Shown here one piece after another: positions 1-7,347 of a stretch of 18,366 nt of DNA. This DNA comes from an uncultured Paenibacillaceae bacterium. GTDB lineage: Bacteria; Bacillota; Bacilli; Aneurinibacillales; Aneurinibacillaceae. The notes beneath the pieces were generated by a model, which saw only the letters and a program-made list of their open reading frames with translations, ran no database searches and was not told where the DNA came from. The position numbers were made by a program, and so were the translations under genes. The first letter of the stretch is position 1; each line of letters starts with the position of its first letter. Location: the NCBI GenBank assembly GCA_937874515.1, contig CALNBV010000202.1:1-18366 (forward strand), written 5' to 3'.

Positions 1-43
1 TTCCAAGCTGAATACGTGGGTTCGATTCCCATCACCCGCTCCA
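1..43 (+). tRNA. tRNA-Gly (UCC), 3' portion cut by the window edge
   Basis: The window opens inside the anticodon loop: T-TCC-AA at 1-6 gives anticodon UCC, followed by the 3' anticodon-stem strand GCTGA (7-11). The T arm is GTGGG-TTCGATT-CCCAT (16-32). The 3' acceptor strand CACCCGC (33-39), discriminator T and an encoded CCA (41-43) complete it. The acceptor and T-arm match the usual Bacillales tRNA-Gly(UCC). The 5' half is outside the window, so identity rests on anticodon plus the 3' half. Confidence 0.9.
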
Positions 44-47
44 TTCA

Positions 48-88
48 TTCAATTTAACAACGTCGAATATCTTCATTGTTAGATTGAA
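48..88 (+). repeat. AT-rich hairpin just downstream of the tRNA
   Basis: An inverted repeat of about 13 bp (48-60 with 76-88, one G-T pair) encloses a 15-nt loop. It begins five bases after the tRNA CCA. There is no T-run after it, so it is not a classic intrinsic terminator. It could be a tRNA 3' processing or trailer structure. The role is unknown. Confidence 0.4.
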
Positions 89-183
89 ACTTAGTACTCA
101 ACAGGGTGCTATATTAATGTAACAATTAAATGTGCTTATATAATAGGAGGATTTACTAACTTAATTTCTGAAATGATAATAAT

Positions 184-206
184 GCAGCCTTAAAGGCTGC
201 TTTTTT
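184..206 (+). terminator. Rho-independent terminator behind the tRNA gene
   Basis: A 7-bp stem GCAGCCT/AGGCTGC with loop TAA is followed by six T residues (201-206). It probably ends the tRNA transcript and separates it from alr. A TATAAT (139-144) followed by AGGAGG (145-150) lies upstream, but no in-frame start codon follows at a usable distance, so I call no gene there. Confidence 0.85.
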
Positions 207-292
207 GCATATTAGATGAATAGGGATAATGTATCTGATCACAAAATCATTCATTATGAATCAGGATGGATTAAGGGAGAAGGTGAAGTGTC

Positions 293-1468
293 TTGGATAC
301 TTTTTACCGGGACGCATGGGCTGAAATAGATCTTGATGCCATTGGGAAGAATATTCAAACCTTTCGCCGACTATTGCCGGTTGAAACAAAAATTATGGCT
401 GTCGTAAAAGCTGATGGATATGGCCATGGGGCCTATCAAGTAGCGATGAGAGCGTTAAAAGAAGGGGTATCTTACCTTGGTGTAGCTTTTTTAGAAGAAG
501 CGCTGGAACTACGCCAAAAGGGAGTTACAGCCCCAATTTTGATTCTGAGTGCGATTCCTGCACGAGGGCTTGCTCTTGCTGTGAAAAACCATATTACTTT
601 GACCGCTTATCGGGAAGATATAGTAGAGGCGATTATTGAAACAGCTGAAAGATTAAATGAAAAAGTAATCATTCACATAAAATTAGATACAGGCATGGGA
701 CGAATCGGAATAAAGAGTGTTGAAGAATTGGAACGGGTTTTAACACGGGCCATGTCCCATCCTTTAATTGAAGTAGAAGGACTATTTACCCATTTTTCGA
801 CGGCTGATGAAGAAAAAGTAGATTATTTTGAGAATCAACAGAACAAATTGAATGGCTTTCTAGAACTGCTTAAAAGTAAAGATATTCATATTCCTATTAT
901 CCATAGCAGTAATAGTGCTGCTGCCATGTTCTATCCAGAAAAAAGCTGGCATATGATTCGTCTTGGAATTAGTCTGTATGGACAATACCCATCAGAGTAT
1001 ATGAAGGAAACAGGTATTGAACTGATGCCTGCGTTCCAATGGAAAGCCCGGTTATCCCATGTCAAGTATGTACCTATTGATACGAAAATTAGTTATGGTG
1101 CTACCTTCAGTACCGGGAGGGAATCGATTATTGCAACAGTTCCCATTGGCTATGCTGACGGGTATAATCGGCTTCTTTCTAATAAAGGATATGTACTTGT
1201 TAAAGGGCAACGTGTGCCTATTGTAGGCAGGGTTTGTATGGATCAGTTTATGGTTGATGTGACTGATTTGGGAGAAGTACACCCCGGTGATGAAGTTGTT
1301 TTAATCGGAAAACAGGGCGATTCTGAAATTACTGTAGATGAAATGGCATCCTGGTTAAATACAATTAACTATGAAGTCACTTGTATGGTAAGTAAAAGAA
1401 TTACTCGGGTATACTATGAAAATGAAAAAATTGTATCTATATGCAATTGGATCCTTCCTGAATGTTAA
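293..1468 (+). CDS. alr: Alanine racemase (PLP-dependent)
   Basis: This enzyme interconverts L- and D-alanine in the cytoplasm and supplies D-Ala for peptidoglycan. The protein has 391 residues, normal for the family. The N-terminal TIM barrel carries the PLP lysine in VVKADGYGHG (K39). The C-terminal beta domain carries the second catalytic base in SYGATF (Y268), and RLGISLYG and VCMDQFMVDVTDL are also family signatures. The start is TTG at 293, preceded by AGGTGA (281-286) at a good distance; no ATG in frame fits better. A 13-bp palindrome ATTCAT-T-ATGAAT (249-261) lies upstream and could be regulatory. In B. subtilis alr likewise precedes ndoAI-ndoA. Here a 340-bp spacer separates them, so co-transcription is uncertain. 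Confidence 0.97.
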   Translation: MDTFYRDAWAEIDLDAIGKNIQTFRRLLPVETKIMAVVKADGYGHGAYQVAMRALKEGVSYLGVAFLEEALELRQKGVTAPILILSAIPARGLALAVKNHITLTAYREDIVEAIIETAERLNEKVIIHIKLDTGMGRIGIKSVEELERVLTRAMSHPLIEVEGLFTHFSTADEEKVDYFENQQNKLNGFLELLKSKDIHIPIIHSSNSAAAMFYPEKSWHMIRLGISLYGQYPSEYMKETGIELMPAFQWKARLSHVKYVPIDTKISYGATFSTGRESIIATVPIGYADGYNRLLSNKGYVLVKGQRVPIVGRVCMDQFMVDVTDLGEVHPGDEVVLIGKQGDSEITVDEMASWLNTINYEVTCMVSKRITRVYYENEKIVSICNWILPEC

Positions 1469-1744
1469 TGAATCTTTAATAATCAAAGGGGATATTGTAT
1501 TGTCCCCTTCCCTAAATCATGTTACAATCAAAACGAATTATGTAACGGATCGATGAAAAAAATGAAATAATGAGAAGGATATTGCCGTCTTTCCTCGAAT
1601 TGTATAATGGCAGGTCGATTTATCCTGAAATTTATGACGCGAAATATTCGAAAAGTATATTTTTCCACTACCAACGACATAATGGTAATGATATGAATAA
1701 TATACATTCTTACATTGTGCGTGAACTAAAATAATTCGCATTAT
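1469..1744. other. Long spacer between alr and ndoAI; no gene seen
   Basis: I see no supportable coding region here. Near alr there is a GC-rich hairpin (AAGGGGATA 1486-1494 with its partner at about 1501-1509) that lacks a T-run, so it is at best a weak terminator for alr. A TATAAT (1603-1608) has only a poor -35 (TTGCCG, 15 bp upstream). The reading frame running antisense through 1538-1837 has no family features and covers the ndoAI control region. Confidence 0.6.
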
Positions 1745-1765
1745 AACTTTCAAATTGTGAAAGTT
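1742..1765 (+). promoter_or_regulatory. Operator-like palindrome overlapping a -10 in front of ndoAI-ndoA
   Basis: AACTTTCA (1745-1752) and TGAAAGTT (1758-1765) form a perfect 8-bp inverted repeat around AATTG. TATAAC (1742-1747) is a good -10 and overlaps the left arm; no clear -35 is visible. An outer inverted repeat, GTGAACT (1721-1727) with AGTTCAC (1762-1768), brackets the same segment. The position, about 45 bp before the antitoxin start, is where an autoregulatory site of a ribbon-helix-helix antitoxin would be expected. Binding by NdoAI is inference. Confidence 0.5.
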
Positions 1766-1808
1766 CACATAGCCGTGCGAAGGAGAGTTAGTTGGAGGTG
1801 CGTTGGTC

Positions 1809-2087
1809 TTGTCCAAAGCGGATACGAAACGAATCATGATTAGTCTACCAGATAACTTGCTTCAAGAAGTTGATGGTCTGGTTGAGAAAGAGAAATCCAA
1901 CCGGAGTGAGCTTGTTCGTCAAGCCATGAAGCTTTATCTTAAAGAGCGAAAGAAACGTCAGATTCAAGAAATGATGCAACGCGGATATATGGAGATGGCG
2001 AATATAAATTTAGATATAGCTTCAGAAGCCTTTCAAGCGGAAGAAGAGGCCGATTTAACGCTGGGACGGCTTGTAAGCGGGGTGTAA
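1809..2087 (+). CDS. ndoAI: Antitoxin EndoAI (MazE-like, ribbon-helix-helix)
   Basis: This is the antitoxin of the chromosomal MazEF-type pair. It binds and inhibits the endoribonuclease encoded next and probably represses the operon. The start I prefer is TTG at 1809, eight bases after GGAGGTG (1794-1800), giving 92 residues starting MSKADTKRIMISLPDNLL. A TTG at 1803 would sit only two bases from the ribosome site. Residues about 8-45 form a ribbon-helix-helix DNA-binding fold (strand KRIMISLP, then two helices). The C-terminal part RRGYMEMANIN-like segment through RLVSG matches the toxin-binding tail of B. subtilis EndoAI as I remember it. The gene ends three bases before ndoA. Confidence 0.93.
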   Translation: MSKADTKRIMISLPDNLLQEVDGLVEKEKSNRSELVRQAMKLYLKERKKRQIQEMMQRGYMEMANINLDIASEAFQAEEEADLTLGRLVSGV

Positions 2088-2090
2088 CGC

Positions 2091-2441
2091 GTGATTGTGA
2101 AGCGTGGTGACGTATACTTTGCCGATCTTTCACCAGTGGTCGGTTCAGAGCAGGGCGGTGTTAGGCCGGTTCTAGTCATTCAGAATGATATAGGTAACCG
2201 TTTCAGTCCAACAGTCATCGTCGCAGCCATTACCGCGCAAATCCAGAAGGCTAAGTTGCCAACGCATGTGGAAATCGACGCTAAAACATATGACTTTGAC
2301 CGGGATTCGGTTATTCTTTTAGAACAAATTCGAACCATTGATAAACAACGATTGACCGATAAGATTACCCATCTTGATGATGAAATGATGGAAAAGGTTA
2401 ATGAAGCATTACAGATTAGTCTTGGTCTTATTGATTTTTAA
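2091..2441 (+). CDS. ndoA: Endoribonuclease toxin EndoA (MazF family)
   Basis: EndoA is a sequence-specific mRNA interferase; the B. subtilis enzyme cuts at UACAU. The 116-residue product is nearly identical in recall to B. subtilis EndoA: MIVKRGDVYFADLSPVVGSE at the N-terminus, and the active-site pair R25 (in GGVRPVLVIQND) and T48 (in VAAIT) are both present. The toxin therefore looks intact. The start is GTG at 2091, with GGGGTG at 2079-2084 as the ribosome site, inside the end of ndoAI. A terminator follows directly, whereas in B. subtilis the rsbR-sigB operon follows. The pair here is thus a stand-alone unit. Confidence 0.97.
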   Translation: MIVKRGDVYFADLSPVVGSEQGGVRPVLVIQNDIGNRFSPTVIVAAITAQIQKAKLPTHVEIDAKTYDFDRDSVILLEQIRTIDKQRLTDKITHLDDEMMEKVNEALQISLGLIDF

Positions 2442-2463
2442 TTTTGGACATATCGTAAAGAAC

Positions 2464-2492
2464 AGCTACTGTTGATTAACGGTGGCTTTTTT
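2464..2492 (+). terminator. Terminator of the ndoAI-ndoA operon
   Basis: A 10-bp stem (2464-2473 with 2478-2487, some G-T pairs), a 4-nt loop GATT and a run of six T residues (2487-2492) lie 22 bp after the ndoA stop. Confidence 0.88.
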
Positions 2493-2549
2493 CTTTACTG
2501 CGACTTCTTACATAGAAGAAAAAAATACAGATGGCACGGGGGATAGGAT

Positions 2550-4697
2550 ATGAATCAAGCAGAGATGAATCTCATTATTTCTCGGGAGTTAAATTTAAAA
2601 GAACACCAGGTAAGGCAAACTGTTCAACTTCTGGATGATGGAAGTACCATTCCTTTTATCGCCCGTTATCGCAAAGAAATGACGGGGATGTTAGATGAAA
2701 ATCAAATACGCAGCATTCAAGAACGGGTAGAATATTTGCGGCAACTGGATGAAAGAAAAAATGAAGTCATTCGATTAATAGATGAACAGGGAAAATTAAC
2801 GGATGAATTGGCTAAACAAATCAATGGTGCACTCAAGTTACAGGAAGTAGAAGACCTCTATCGGCCCTATCGTCAAAAGAGAAGAACAAGAGCGACCATT
2901 GCCAGGGAAAAAGGATTAGAACCCTTCGCACAATTCCTTATGCAAGCAACCAAAGGGAATGTGGAGGAAGAGGCGAACAAGTATCTGAATGAAGAAAAAG
3001 GGGTGTCCACCCCGGAAGAGGCCATCCAGGGGGCCTGTGATATCCTTGCAGAAGATATGGCTGATGATGCAGCTGTTAGGGACTGGATTCGTCGCTACAT
3101 TCATGAGAATGGGGTGATTCAATCCCGTTTGAAAGAAGCGGAAAAAGATGAACGCAAGGTTTATGAAATGTATTATGAGTATCAAGAACCCGTTGGAAAA
3201 ATGGCACCCCATCGGGTTTTGGCTGTGAATAGGGGAGAACGGGAAGGCATTCTAAAGGTGAAAATTGAATTAGATGAACAACCGATTCTTCATCATATGG
3301 AAAGAAAATGGGTCCGTGCTCAATTAATCGCAGGCAATCAAATCAAGGAAACCATTCATGATAGTTATCGCCGCTTGATTTTTCCTTCTGTTGAACGGGA
3401 GATCCGCAATCTCCTTACGGAAAAAGGAGAAGAACAAGCGATTCATATTTTTGCAGAAAATTTACGGGCATTATTGTTACAGCCACCTATTAAAGGGAAA
3501 ACCGTGTTAGGATTGGATCCCGGCTTTCGGACAGGCTGTAAATTGGCAGTGGTAGATGAGACAGGAAAGTTGCTAGATGTGGGAGTGATCTATCCTACCC
3601 CTCCAGTAAATAAGGTAGAAGAAGCCCGTGAGAAAGTGATTCAGTTCATCAAGAAGTATGGGGTTGCTATTGTTGCCATTGGCAATGGAACGGCCTCAAG
3701 GGAATCAGAGCAATTTATCGTAGATATTTTGAAAGACCTTAAAGAAGATGTGGCTTATTTAATGGTGAGTGAAGCAGGGGCCAGTGTGTATTCAGCGTCT
3801 AAATTGGCCGGGGAAGAGTTCCCTTCTCTAGATGTATCGGAAAGAAGTGCGGTTTCTATCTCTCGACGGCTGCAGGACCCACTGGCTGAATTGGTTAAAA
3901 TTGACCCTAAATCCATTGGGGTAGGGCAATACCAACATGATGTGACCCAGTCTAAATTGGCATCAAGTCTTCAATTTGTTGTGGAATCAGCAGTAAACTA
4001 TGTGGGTGTAGATGTGAATACAGCGTCCCCTTCGTTATTGCAATATGTATCGGGGATCTCTAAACAAGTTGCCGGAAATATCATTAAACAGCGGGAGAAA
4101 ATCGGGAAGTTCTCAAGCCGTAAGCAATTAAAAGACGTTCCCCGTCTAGGAGAAAAAACCTATGAACAATGTATTGGGTTTTTAAGAATACCTGATGGAG
4201 AAAATCCTTTGGATGGTACCCCTATTCACCCGGAATCTTATAATAAAGTAGACGAATTGGTAATGAAATTAGAAATTAACCCCCGTCAGATTCATACAGA
4301 AGGGGCAAAAGAAAAGCTGAAGAATATTTCTCTAGAACAAATGGCAGAAACATTAGAGATTGGTGTCCCTACGTTGCAAGATATTGTGGAAAGTTTAATT
4401 CGGCCTGGACGGGATCCCCGGGAGGATTTGCCTCAACCCATTTTGAAAAAAGATGTATTGACCATTAATGATTTGCAAGAGGGCATGGAGTTAAAGGGAA
4501 CGGTACGGAATGTTGTAGATTTTGGAGCTTTCGTAGATATTGGATTGAAAAATGATGCCCTTGTCCATATATCCCAACTGGCGAACAAGTTTATTAAGCA
4601 TCCTTTAGATGTGGTTTCTATTGGTGATATTGTAACTGTAAGGGTAAAAGATGTTGATCGAGAGAAAGGCCGTGTGGGCTTAACCATGCGGTTTTAA
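2550..4697 (+). CDS. tex: Tex-family RNA-binding protein with S1 domain
   Basis: Tex is a nucleic-acid-binding protein, related to eukaryotic Spt6 and linked to transcription and RNA metabolism. At 715 residues it matches the family length. The N-terminal helical region (about 1-200) leads to a YqgF/RNase-H-like domain that begins near residue 320 with VLGLDPGFRTG. Helix-hairpin-helix segments follow around 490-560 (YVSGISKQVAGNII, LKDVPRLGEKTYEQ). The protein ends in an S1 domain (about 640-715; GTVRNVVDFGAFVDIG, LVHISQLA). The ATG at 2550 follows a GGGGGATAGG ribosome site. It corresponds to B. subtilis ydcI. It is probably transcribed alone, between the ndoA terminator and its own. Confidence 0.96.
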   Translation: MNQAEMNLIISRELNLKEHQVRQTVQLLDDGSTIPFIARYRKEMTGMLDENQIRSIQERVEYLRQLDERKNEVIRLIDEQGKLTDELAKQINGALKLQEVEDLYRPYRQKRRTRATIAREKGLEPFAQFLMQATKGNVEEEANKYLNEEKGVSTPEEAIQGACDILAEDMADDAAVRDWIRRYIHENGVIQSRLKEAEKDERKVYEMYYEYQEPVGKMAPHRVLAVNRGEREGILKVKIELDEQPILHHMERKWVRAQLIAGNQIKETIHDSYRRLIFPSVEREIRNLLTEKGEEQAIHIFAENLRALLLQPPIKGKTVLGLDPGFRTGCKLAVVDETGKLLDVGVIYPTPPVNKVEEAREKVIQFIKKYGVAIVAIGNGTASRESEQFIVDILKDLKEDVAYLMVSEAGASVYSASKLAGEEFPSLDVSERSAVSISRRLQDPLAELVKIDPKSIGVGQYQHDVTQSKLASSLQFVVESAVNYVGVDVNTASPSLLQYVSGISKQVAGNIIKQREKIGKFSSRKQLKDVPRLGEKTYEQCIGFLRIPDGENPLDGTPIHPESYNKVDELVMKLEINPRQIHTEGAKEKLKNISLEQMAETLEIGVPTLQDIVESLIRPGRDPREDLPQPILKKDVLTINDLQEGMELKGTVRNVVDFGAFVDIGLKNDALVHISQLANKFIKHPLDVVSIGDIVTVRVKDVDREKGRVGLTMRF

Positions 4698-4702
4698 CGA
4701 GG

Positions 4703-4746
4703 AAACAGGGTGGCGTACCTTTATGGGGTTCGCTCACCCTGTTTTT
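4703..4746 (+). terminator. Terminator of tex, overlapping the 3' end of cmpA
   Basis: AAACAGGGTG (4703-4712) pairs with CACCCTGTTT (4735-4744), and GCG/CGC adds inner pairs across a one-base bulge. The run of T (4742-4746) follows on the plus strand. The right arm and loop are also the last codons of cmpA on the minus strand. The minus-strand exit (CTGTTTCCTCG) has only a short T-run, so termination is mainly for tex. Confidence 0.88.
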
Positions 4747-4843
4747 CCAAAAAGAGATACCAACAATCGTTTAATAAGACAATTTGCCGGCGATTTTTCG
4801 TATAAAAAGCTCTCATCAATTGTCGTTTTAGCCAGAGGGGCAT
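4721..4843 (-). CDS. cmpA: Cortex morphogenetic protein CmpA (40 aa)
   Basis: Reading the minus strand gives a 40-codon gene starting ATG (4843-4841) with a strong GGGAGG (4852-4857) eight bases upstream. The peptide begins MPLWLKRQLMRAFYTKNRR and continues through LLNDCWYLFLEK. This is the pattern I know from Bacillus CmpA (MP-WLK-QM--AF, then LLNQCWYFY). In B. subtilis CmpA is made in the mother cell under sigma-E. It acts as an adaptor that delivers the coat protein SpoIVA to ClpXP when spore envelope assembly goes wrong. The usual genomic place, between tex and the SprT gene, is kept. The last codons lie within the tex terminator. Its presence implies a spore former. Confidence 0.87.
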   Translation of the reverse strand: MPLWLKRQLMRAFYTKNRRQIVLLNDCWYLFLEKQGERTP

Positions 4844-4875
4844 ACTTACTTCCTCCCATCCGATCTACTCAAATC

Positions 4876-4883
4876 AGTTTATG
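4876..4883 (-). promoter_or_regulatory. Possible sigma-E type -10 in front of cmpA
   Basis: The minus strand reads CATAAACT about 33 bp before the cmpA start, close to the sigma-E -10 pattern CATACANT. A convincing -35 is not visible. The known sigma-E control of B. subtilis cmpA makes it plausible, but the motif is short. Confidence 0.25.
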
Positions 4884-4910
4884 TGGATGGGGGAAGATTG
4901 CCACTAAAGG

Positions 4911-5252
4911 TTAAAGGTACTCGCCTTCTTCTAATAAATGTTCGAATTGGGCCTTTAGGGCACGAATTTCCGTTAATAAAGCAATGATAGGATAGTTGCT
5001 TTCCTCTAGTTCGATAAAGTCGCTTTCAAGATGGATGAGATAAGATAACCCATCTTGCACAGGAGATTTCCCTAACCAATCAATGTGGTGGCTTTCTCCG
5101 ATCACATGGGGGAGTGATGGAGGCACAGCAACGGTTAGTTTATCAATTTCTTTATGTAAGCGGTGAATAAGGGCGATAAATTGGTTCATATAGTCATCAG
5201 GAATGGATACGAATTGAATTTGGTCACCCTGTTCTAATATACAATAACGCAT
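4911..5252 (-). CDS. Uncharacterised 113-aa protein, divergent from sprT
   Basis: I do not recognise a characterised family. The ATG (5252-5250) has a perfect AAGGAGG (5259-5265) six bases away, so translation is likely. The product starts MRYCILEQGDQIQFVSIPD, is acidic towards the C-terminus (ESDFIELEESN, EHLLEEGEYL) and looks mostly helical. It has no signal peptide, membrane segment or cysteine cluster. I recall similar short proteins beside sprT in other Bacillales under inconsistent names, but I cannot assign a function. It lies 67 bp upstream of cmpA on the same strand, so the two may share a transcript. It is transcribed away from sprT across a 100-bp gap. Confidence 0.75.
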   Translation of the reverse strand: MRYCILEQGDQIQFVSIPDDYMNQFIALIHRLHKEIDKLTVAVPPSLPHVIGESHHIDWLGKSPVQDGLSYLIHLESDFIELEESNYPIIALLTEIRALKAQFEHLLEEGEYL

Positions 5253-5352
5253 GGACAGCCTCCTTGTAGCTAAGTTTTCTTAAGCAGGTACTAAAAAGTC
5301 TAGCGGTTTTTTCGAAAGATTTCAATCTTTACTGTGGGAGGTCGGTGTTCTA

Positions 5353-5841
5353 ATGACAAATCAGGAGTTGCAAAAAAGGGTTGAAGCCATATCCCATACT
5401 TTTTTTCAACGTCCCTTTTGCCATCATGCCACCTTTAATAAACGGTTGCGTTCTACAGGCGGGAGATACTTATTGCAAACCCATAACCTGGAGTTTAACC
5501 CGAAACACGTAGAGAAGTTTGGCACAGAGGAATTAGATCAAATTATTAAACATGAATTATGCCATTATCATCTTCACTTAACTGGAAGAGGGTTCAAACA
5601 TCGGGACCAGGATTTCCGTGAATTATTAAAGGTGGTAGGCGGGAAAAGATTTTGCAAATCTGTGCAAGAAAAAAAAGCACAGCCAACCTATCGCTATGTA
5701 TTGCTATGTACATCTTGTAAAATGGAATACTATCGCAAGAAAAGAATGAATCCCACCAGGTATTCCTGTGGCAGATGCAAAGGAAAACTGAAGTTATTTG
5801 AACTCACCCAAAGGAAACAAGGAGAAGATGGAAATGGCTAA
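5353..5841 (+). CDS. SprT-like zinc metalloprotein
   Basis: The 162-residue protein has the SprT-like arrangement: a metallopeptidase core with HExxH (H67-E68-L-C-H71) and a C-terminal zinc ribbon with two CxxC pairs (C119/C122 and C139/C142). SPRTN, the eukaryotic relative, is a DNA-protein crosslink protease. The substrate of the bacterial short form is unknown, and the B. subtilis counterpart is ydcK. The ATG at 5353 follows GGGAGG (5336-5341) at 11 bases. The 3' end overlaps the thiL start by 8 bases, which suggests translational coupling with the thiL-tsaD run. Confidence 0.92.
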   Translation: MTNQELQKRVEAISHTFFQRPFCHHATFNKRLRSTGGRYLLQTHNLEFNPKHVEKFGTEELDQIIKHELCHYHLHLTGRGFKHRDQDFRELLKVVGGKRFCKSVQEKKAQPTYRYVLLCTSCKMEYYRKKRMNPTRYSCGRCKGKLKLFELTQRKQGEDGNG

Positions 5842-6889
5842 GGAACGCCTGGAAGAATTCGCCCTTATTGATTTATTAACAAGAAAGTGCAATACCATCC
5901 CCACCTCACTCCAATCCCGAATTTCTATTGGGAATGGGGATGATGCGGCCGTTGTTAAGGGTGCTAATGGGTATGATTGGGTGGTTTGTTGCGATACAAT
6001 GGTAGAAGATGTCCATTTTAAAGGGCACACCATGAATCCCTATGACATAGGGTATAAAGCTTTAGCTTCTAACATAAGTGATGTTGCTGCTATGGGAGGT
6101 GCACCTCTCTTTTATTTAGTTTCCATTGCCATTCCTGCTTCCTGGGAGGAAGAGGCCCTTGCTGAGATTTATGAAGGGATGGCTACTCTGGCTAAAGAAC
6201 ATTCCATGGCCCTAATTGGCGGAGATACGGTGTCTTCACCATCGTCCATGATGGTCACTGTGACTGTATTAGGAGAAGTGGAAGCTGGGAGAAAGCTGAC
6301 ACGAAGGAATGCAAAAGAAGGGGATTTGATTTTTTTAACGGGTACTGTAGGAGATTCCGGTGCTGGATTAGACTTGTTATTAGAGGCCGTAAATGGAGTG
6401 AAAGACCACAATCATTTGTGCCCAAGTCTTCTCCCTCTGGTGGAACGCCATTGCCGGCCAAATCCGGATGTGCAGGCTGGAAGGATTCTAGCGAAAAGTG
6501 GCCTGCGTGTTGCTTTAAATGATATAAGTGATGGACTAGCTAGTGAAAGTTGGGAAATTGCAAAAGCAAGCGGAGTCCAATTCCTTTTAAATGAAGCTTG
6601 TATTCCCCTAAGCAGTGCTGTTAAGGAGTATGGGGACATGAAAGAAAAGGATCCCCTTTACTGGGCTTATTATGGGGGAGAAGATTATAAACTGGTGGGG
6701 TGTGTCCCGGAAATTGAAAAAGAAAGAATCGAAAGTCTTTTTCAACAGGTACACCATCCCCTGTTTTGGATTGGCAAAGTAGAAAAGGGAGAGCCAGGGG
6801 TTTTCCTTGAGAAAGGGAATGACACCAGAGTACCCCTTCCGAAGAAAGGGTATAACCATTTCAGAGGGAAGGAAGTGGGGGAAGAATGA
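5834..6889 (+). CDS. thiL: Thiamine-monophosphate kinase
   Basis: ThiL phosphorylates thiamine monophosphate to the active cofactor thiamine diphosphate, using ATP and Mg. The AIRS/PurM-like fold is marked by IGNGDDAAVV (GDD at 35-37), DTMVEDVHF, GYKALASNISDVAAMGG, NDISDGLASE and YYGGEDYKLV. I place the start at ATG 5834, nine bases after CAAGGAG (5818-5824), giving 351 residues. ATG 5828 sits only three bases away and TTG 5798 lacks a ribosome site. The gene overlaps sprT upstream by 8 bases and tsaE downstream by 4 (ATGA). The neighbourhood thiL-tsaE-tsaB-rimI-tsaD is standard in Bacillales. Confidence 0.96.
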   Translation: MAKERLEEFALIDLLTRKCNTIPTSLQSRISIGNGDDAAVVKGANGYDWVVCCDTMVEDVHFKGHTMNPYDIGYKALASNISDVAAMGGAPLFYLVSIAIPASWEEEALAEIYEGMATLAKEHSMALIGGDTVSSPSSMMVTVTVLGEVEAGRKLTRRNAKEGDLIFLTGTVGDSGAGLDLLLEAVNGVKDHNHLCPSLLPLVERHCRPNPDVQAGRILAKSGLRVALNDISDGLASESWEIAKASGVQFLLNEACIPLSSAVKEYGDMKEKDPLYWAYYGGEDYKLVGCVPEIEKERIESLFQQVHHPLFWIGKVEKGEPGVFLEKGNDTRVPLPKKGYNHFRGKEVGEE

Positions 6890-7347
6890 AGGAAAAGACT
6901 TATGTAATACATACGAATTCTGTAGAAGAAACCCAACAACTTGGGGAAAAAATCAGCTCCATTTTACGTGGGGGAGATGTGATTACCTTATCCGGTGATT
7001 TAGGTGCAGGCAAAACCAGCTTTACACAGGGGATTGCCAGAGGGCTAGGCATTAAACGGGTGGTGAATAGCCCTACCTTTACCATCATTAAAGAATATGA
7101 AGGAAACCTTCCTTTGTACCATATGGATGTGTACCGCCTTGATGAAGGTGGGGAGGACCTGGGGTTTGATGAGTATTTTTATGGGGAAGGGGTTACGGTA
7201 GTAGAGTGGCCCCAGATGATTGCAGATTTTCTTCCCTCTGAACGCCTTGAAATTACCATTACCCGGGAAGGGGAAGAGCAACGGGCCATTAGGCTTCTTC
7301 CATTTGGAACACGTTTTATTCGACTTTGCGAGGAGATTGGACTATGA
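6886..7347 (+). CDS. tsaE: tRNA t6A biosynthesis ATPase TsaE
   Basis: TsaE is the small P-loop ATPase that works with TsaB and TsaD to put threonylcarbamoyl on A37 of ANN-decoding tRNAs. The product has 153 residues. Walker A is GDLGAGKTS (37-45, K43). NSPTFTIIKEYEG and YHMDVYRL are family motifs, and VVEWP is the conserved segment near the C-terminal third. The ATG at 6886 overlaps the thiL TGA as ATGA, so translation is probably coupled. The 3' end overlaps tsaB in the same way. Confidence 0.96.
   Translation: MKEKTYVIHTNSVEETQQLGEKISSILRGGDVITLSGDLGAGKTSFTQGIARGLGIKRVVNSPTFTIIKEYEGNLPLYHMDVYRLDEGGEDLGFDEYFYGEGVTVVEWPQMIADFLPSERLEITITREGEEQRAIRLLPFGTRFIRLCEEIGL

Noticed and set aside
225..230. 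Promoter for alr at GATAAT
   Set aside because: The best -35 (TTGCAT 205-210) is only 14 bp away, so support is too weak to list as a promoter.
1538..1837. Minus-strand 99-codon frame between alr and ndoAI
   Set aside because: It has no ribosome site or family features and covers the ndoAI ribosome site and the palindrome.
4723..4914. Plus-strand 63-codon reading frame after tex
   Set aside because: It starts inside the tex terminator, has no ribosome site and runs antisense to cmpA, which has much better evidence.
5315..5330. Inverted repeat AAAGATT-TC-AATCTTT before sprT
   Set aside because: The two-base centre is too small for an RNA hairpin and the arms are AT-only apart from one pair; it may be chance.
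5798..5833. Longer thiL from TTG 5798
   Set aside because: There is no ribosome site before it, while ATG 5834 has a good one and gives the usual N-terminus.
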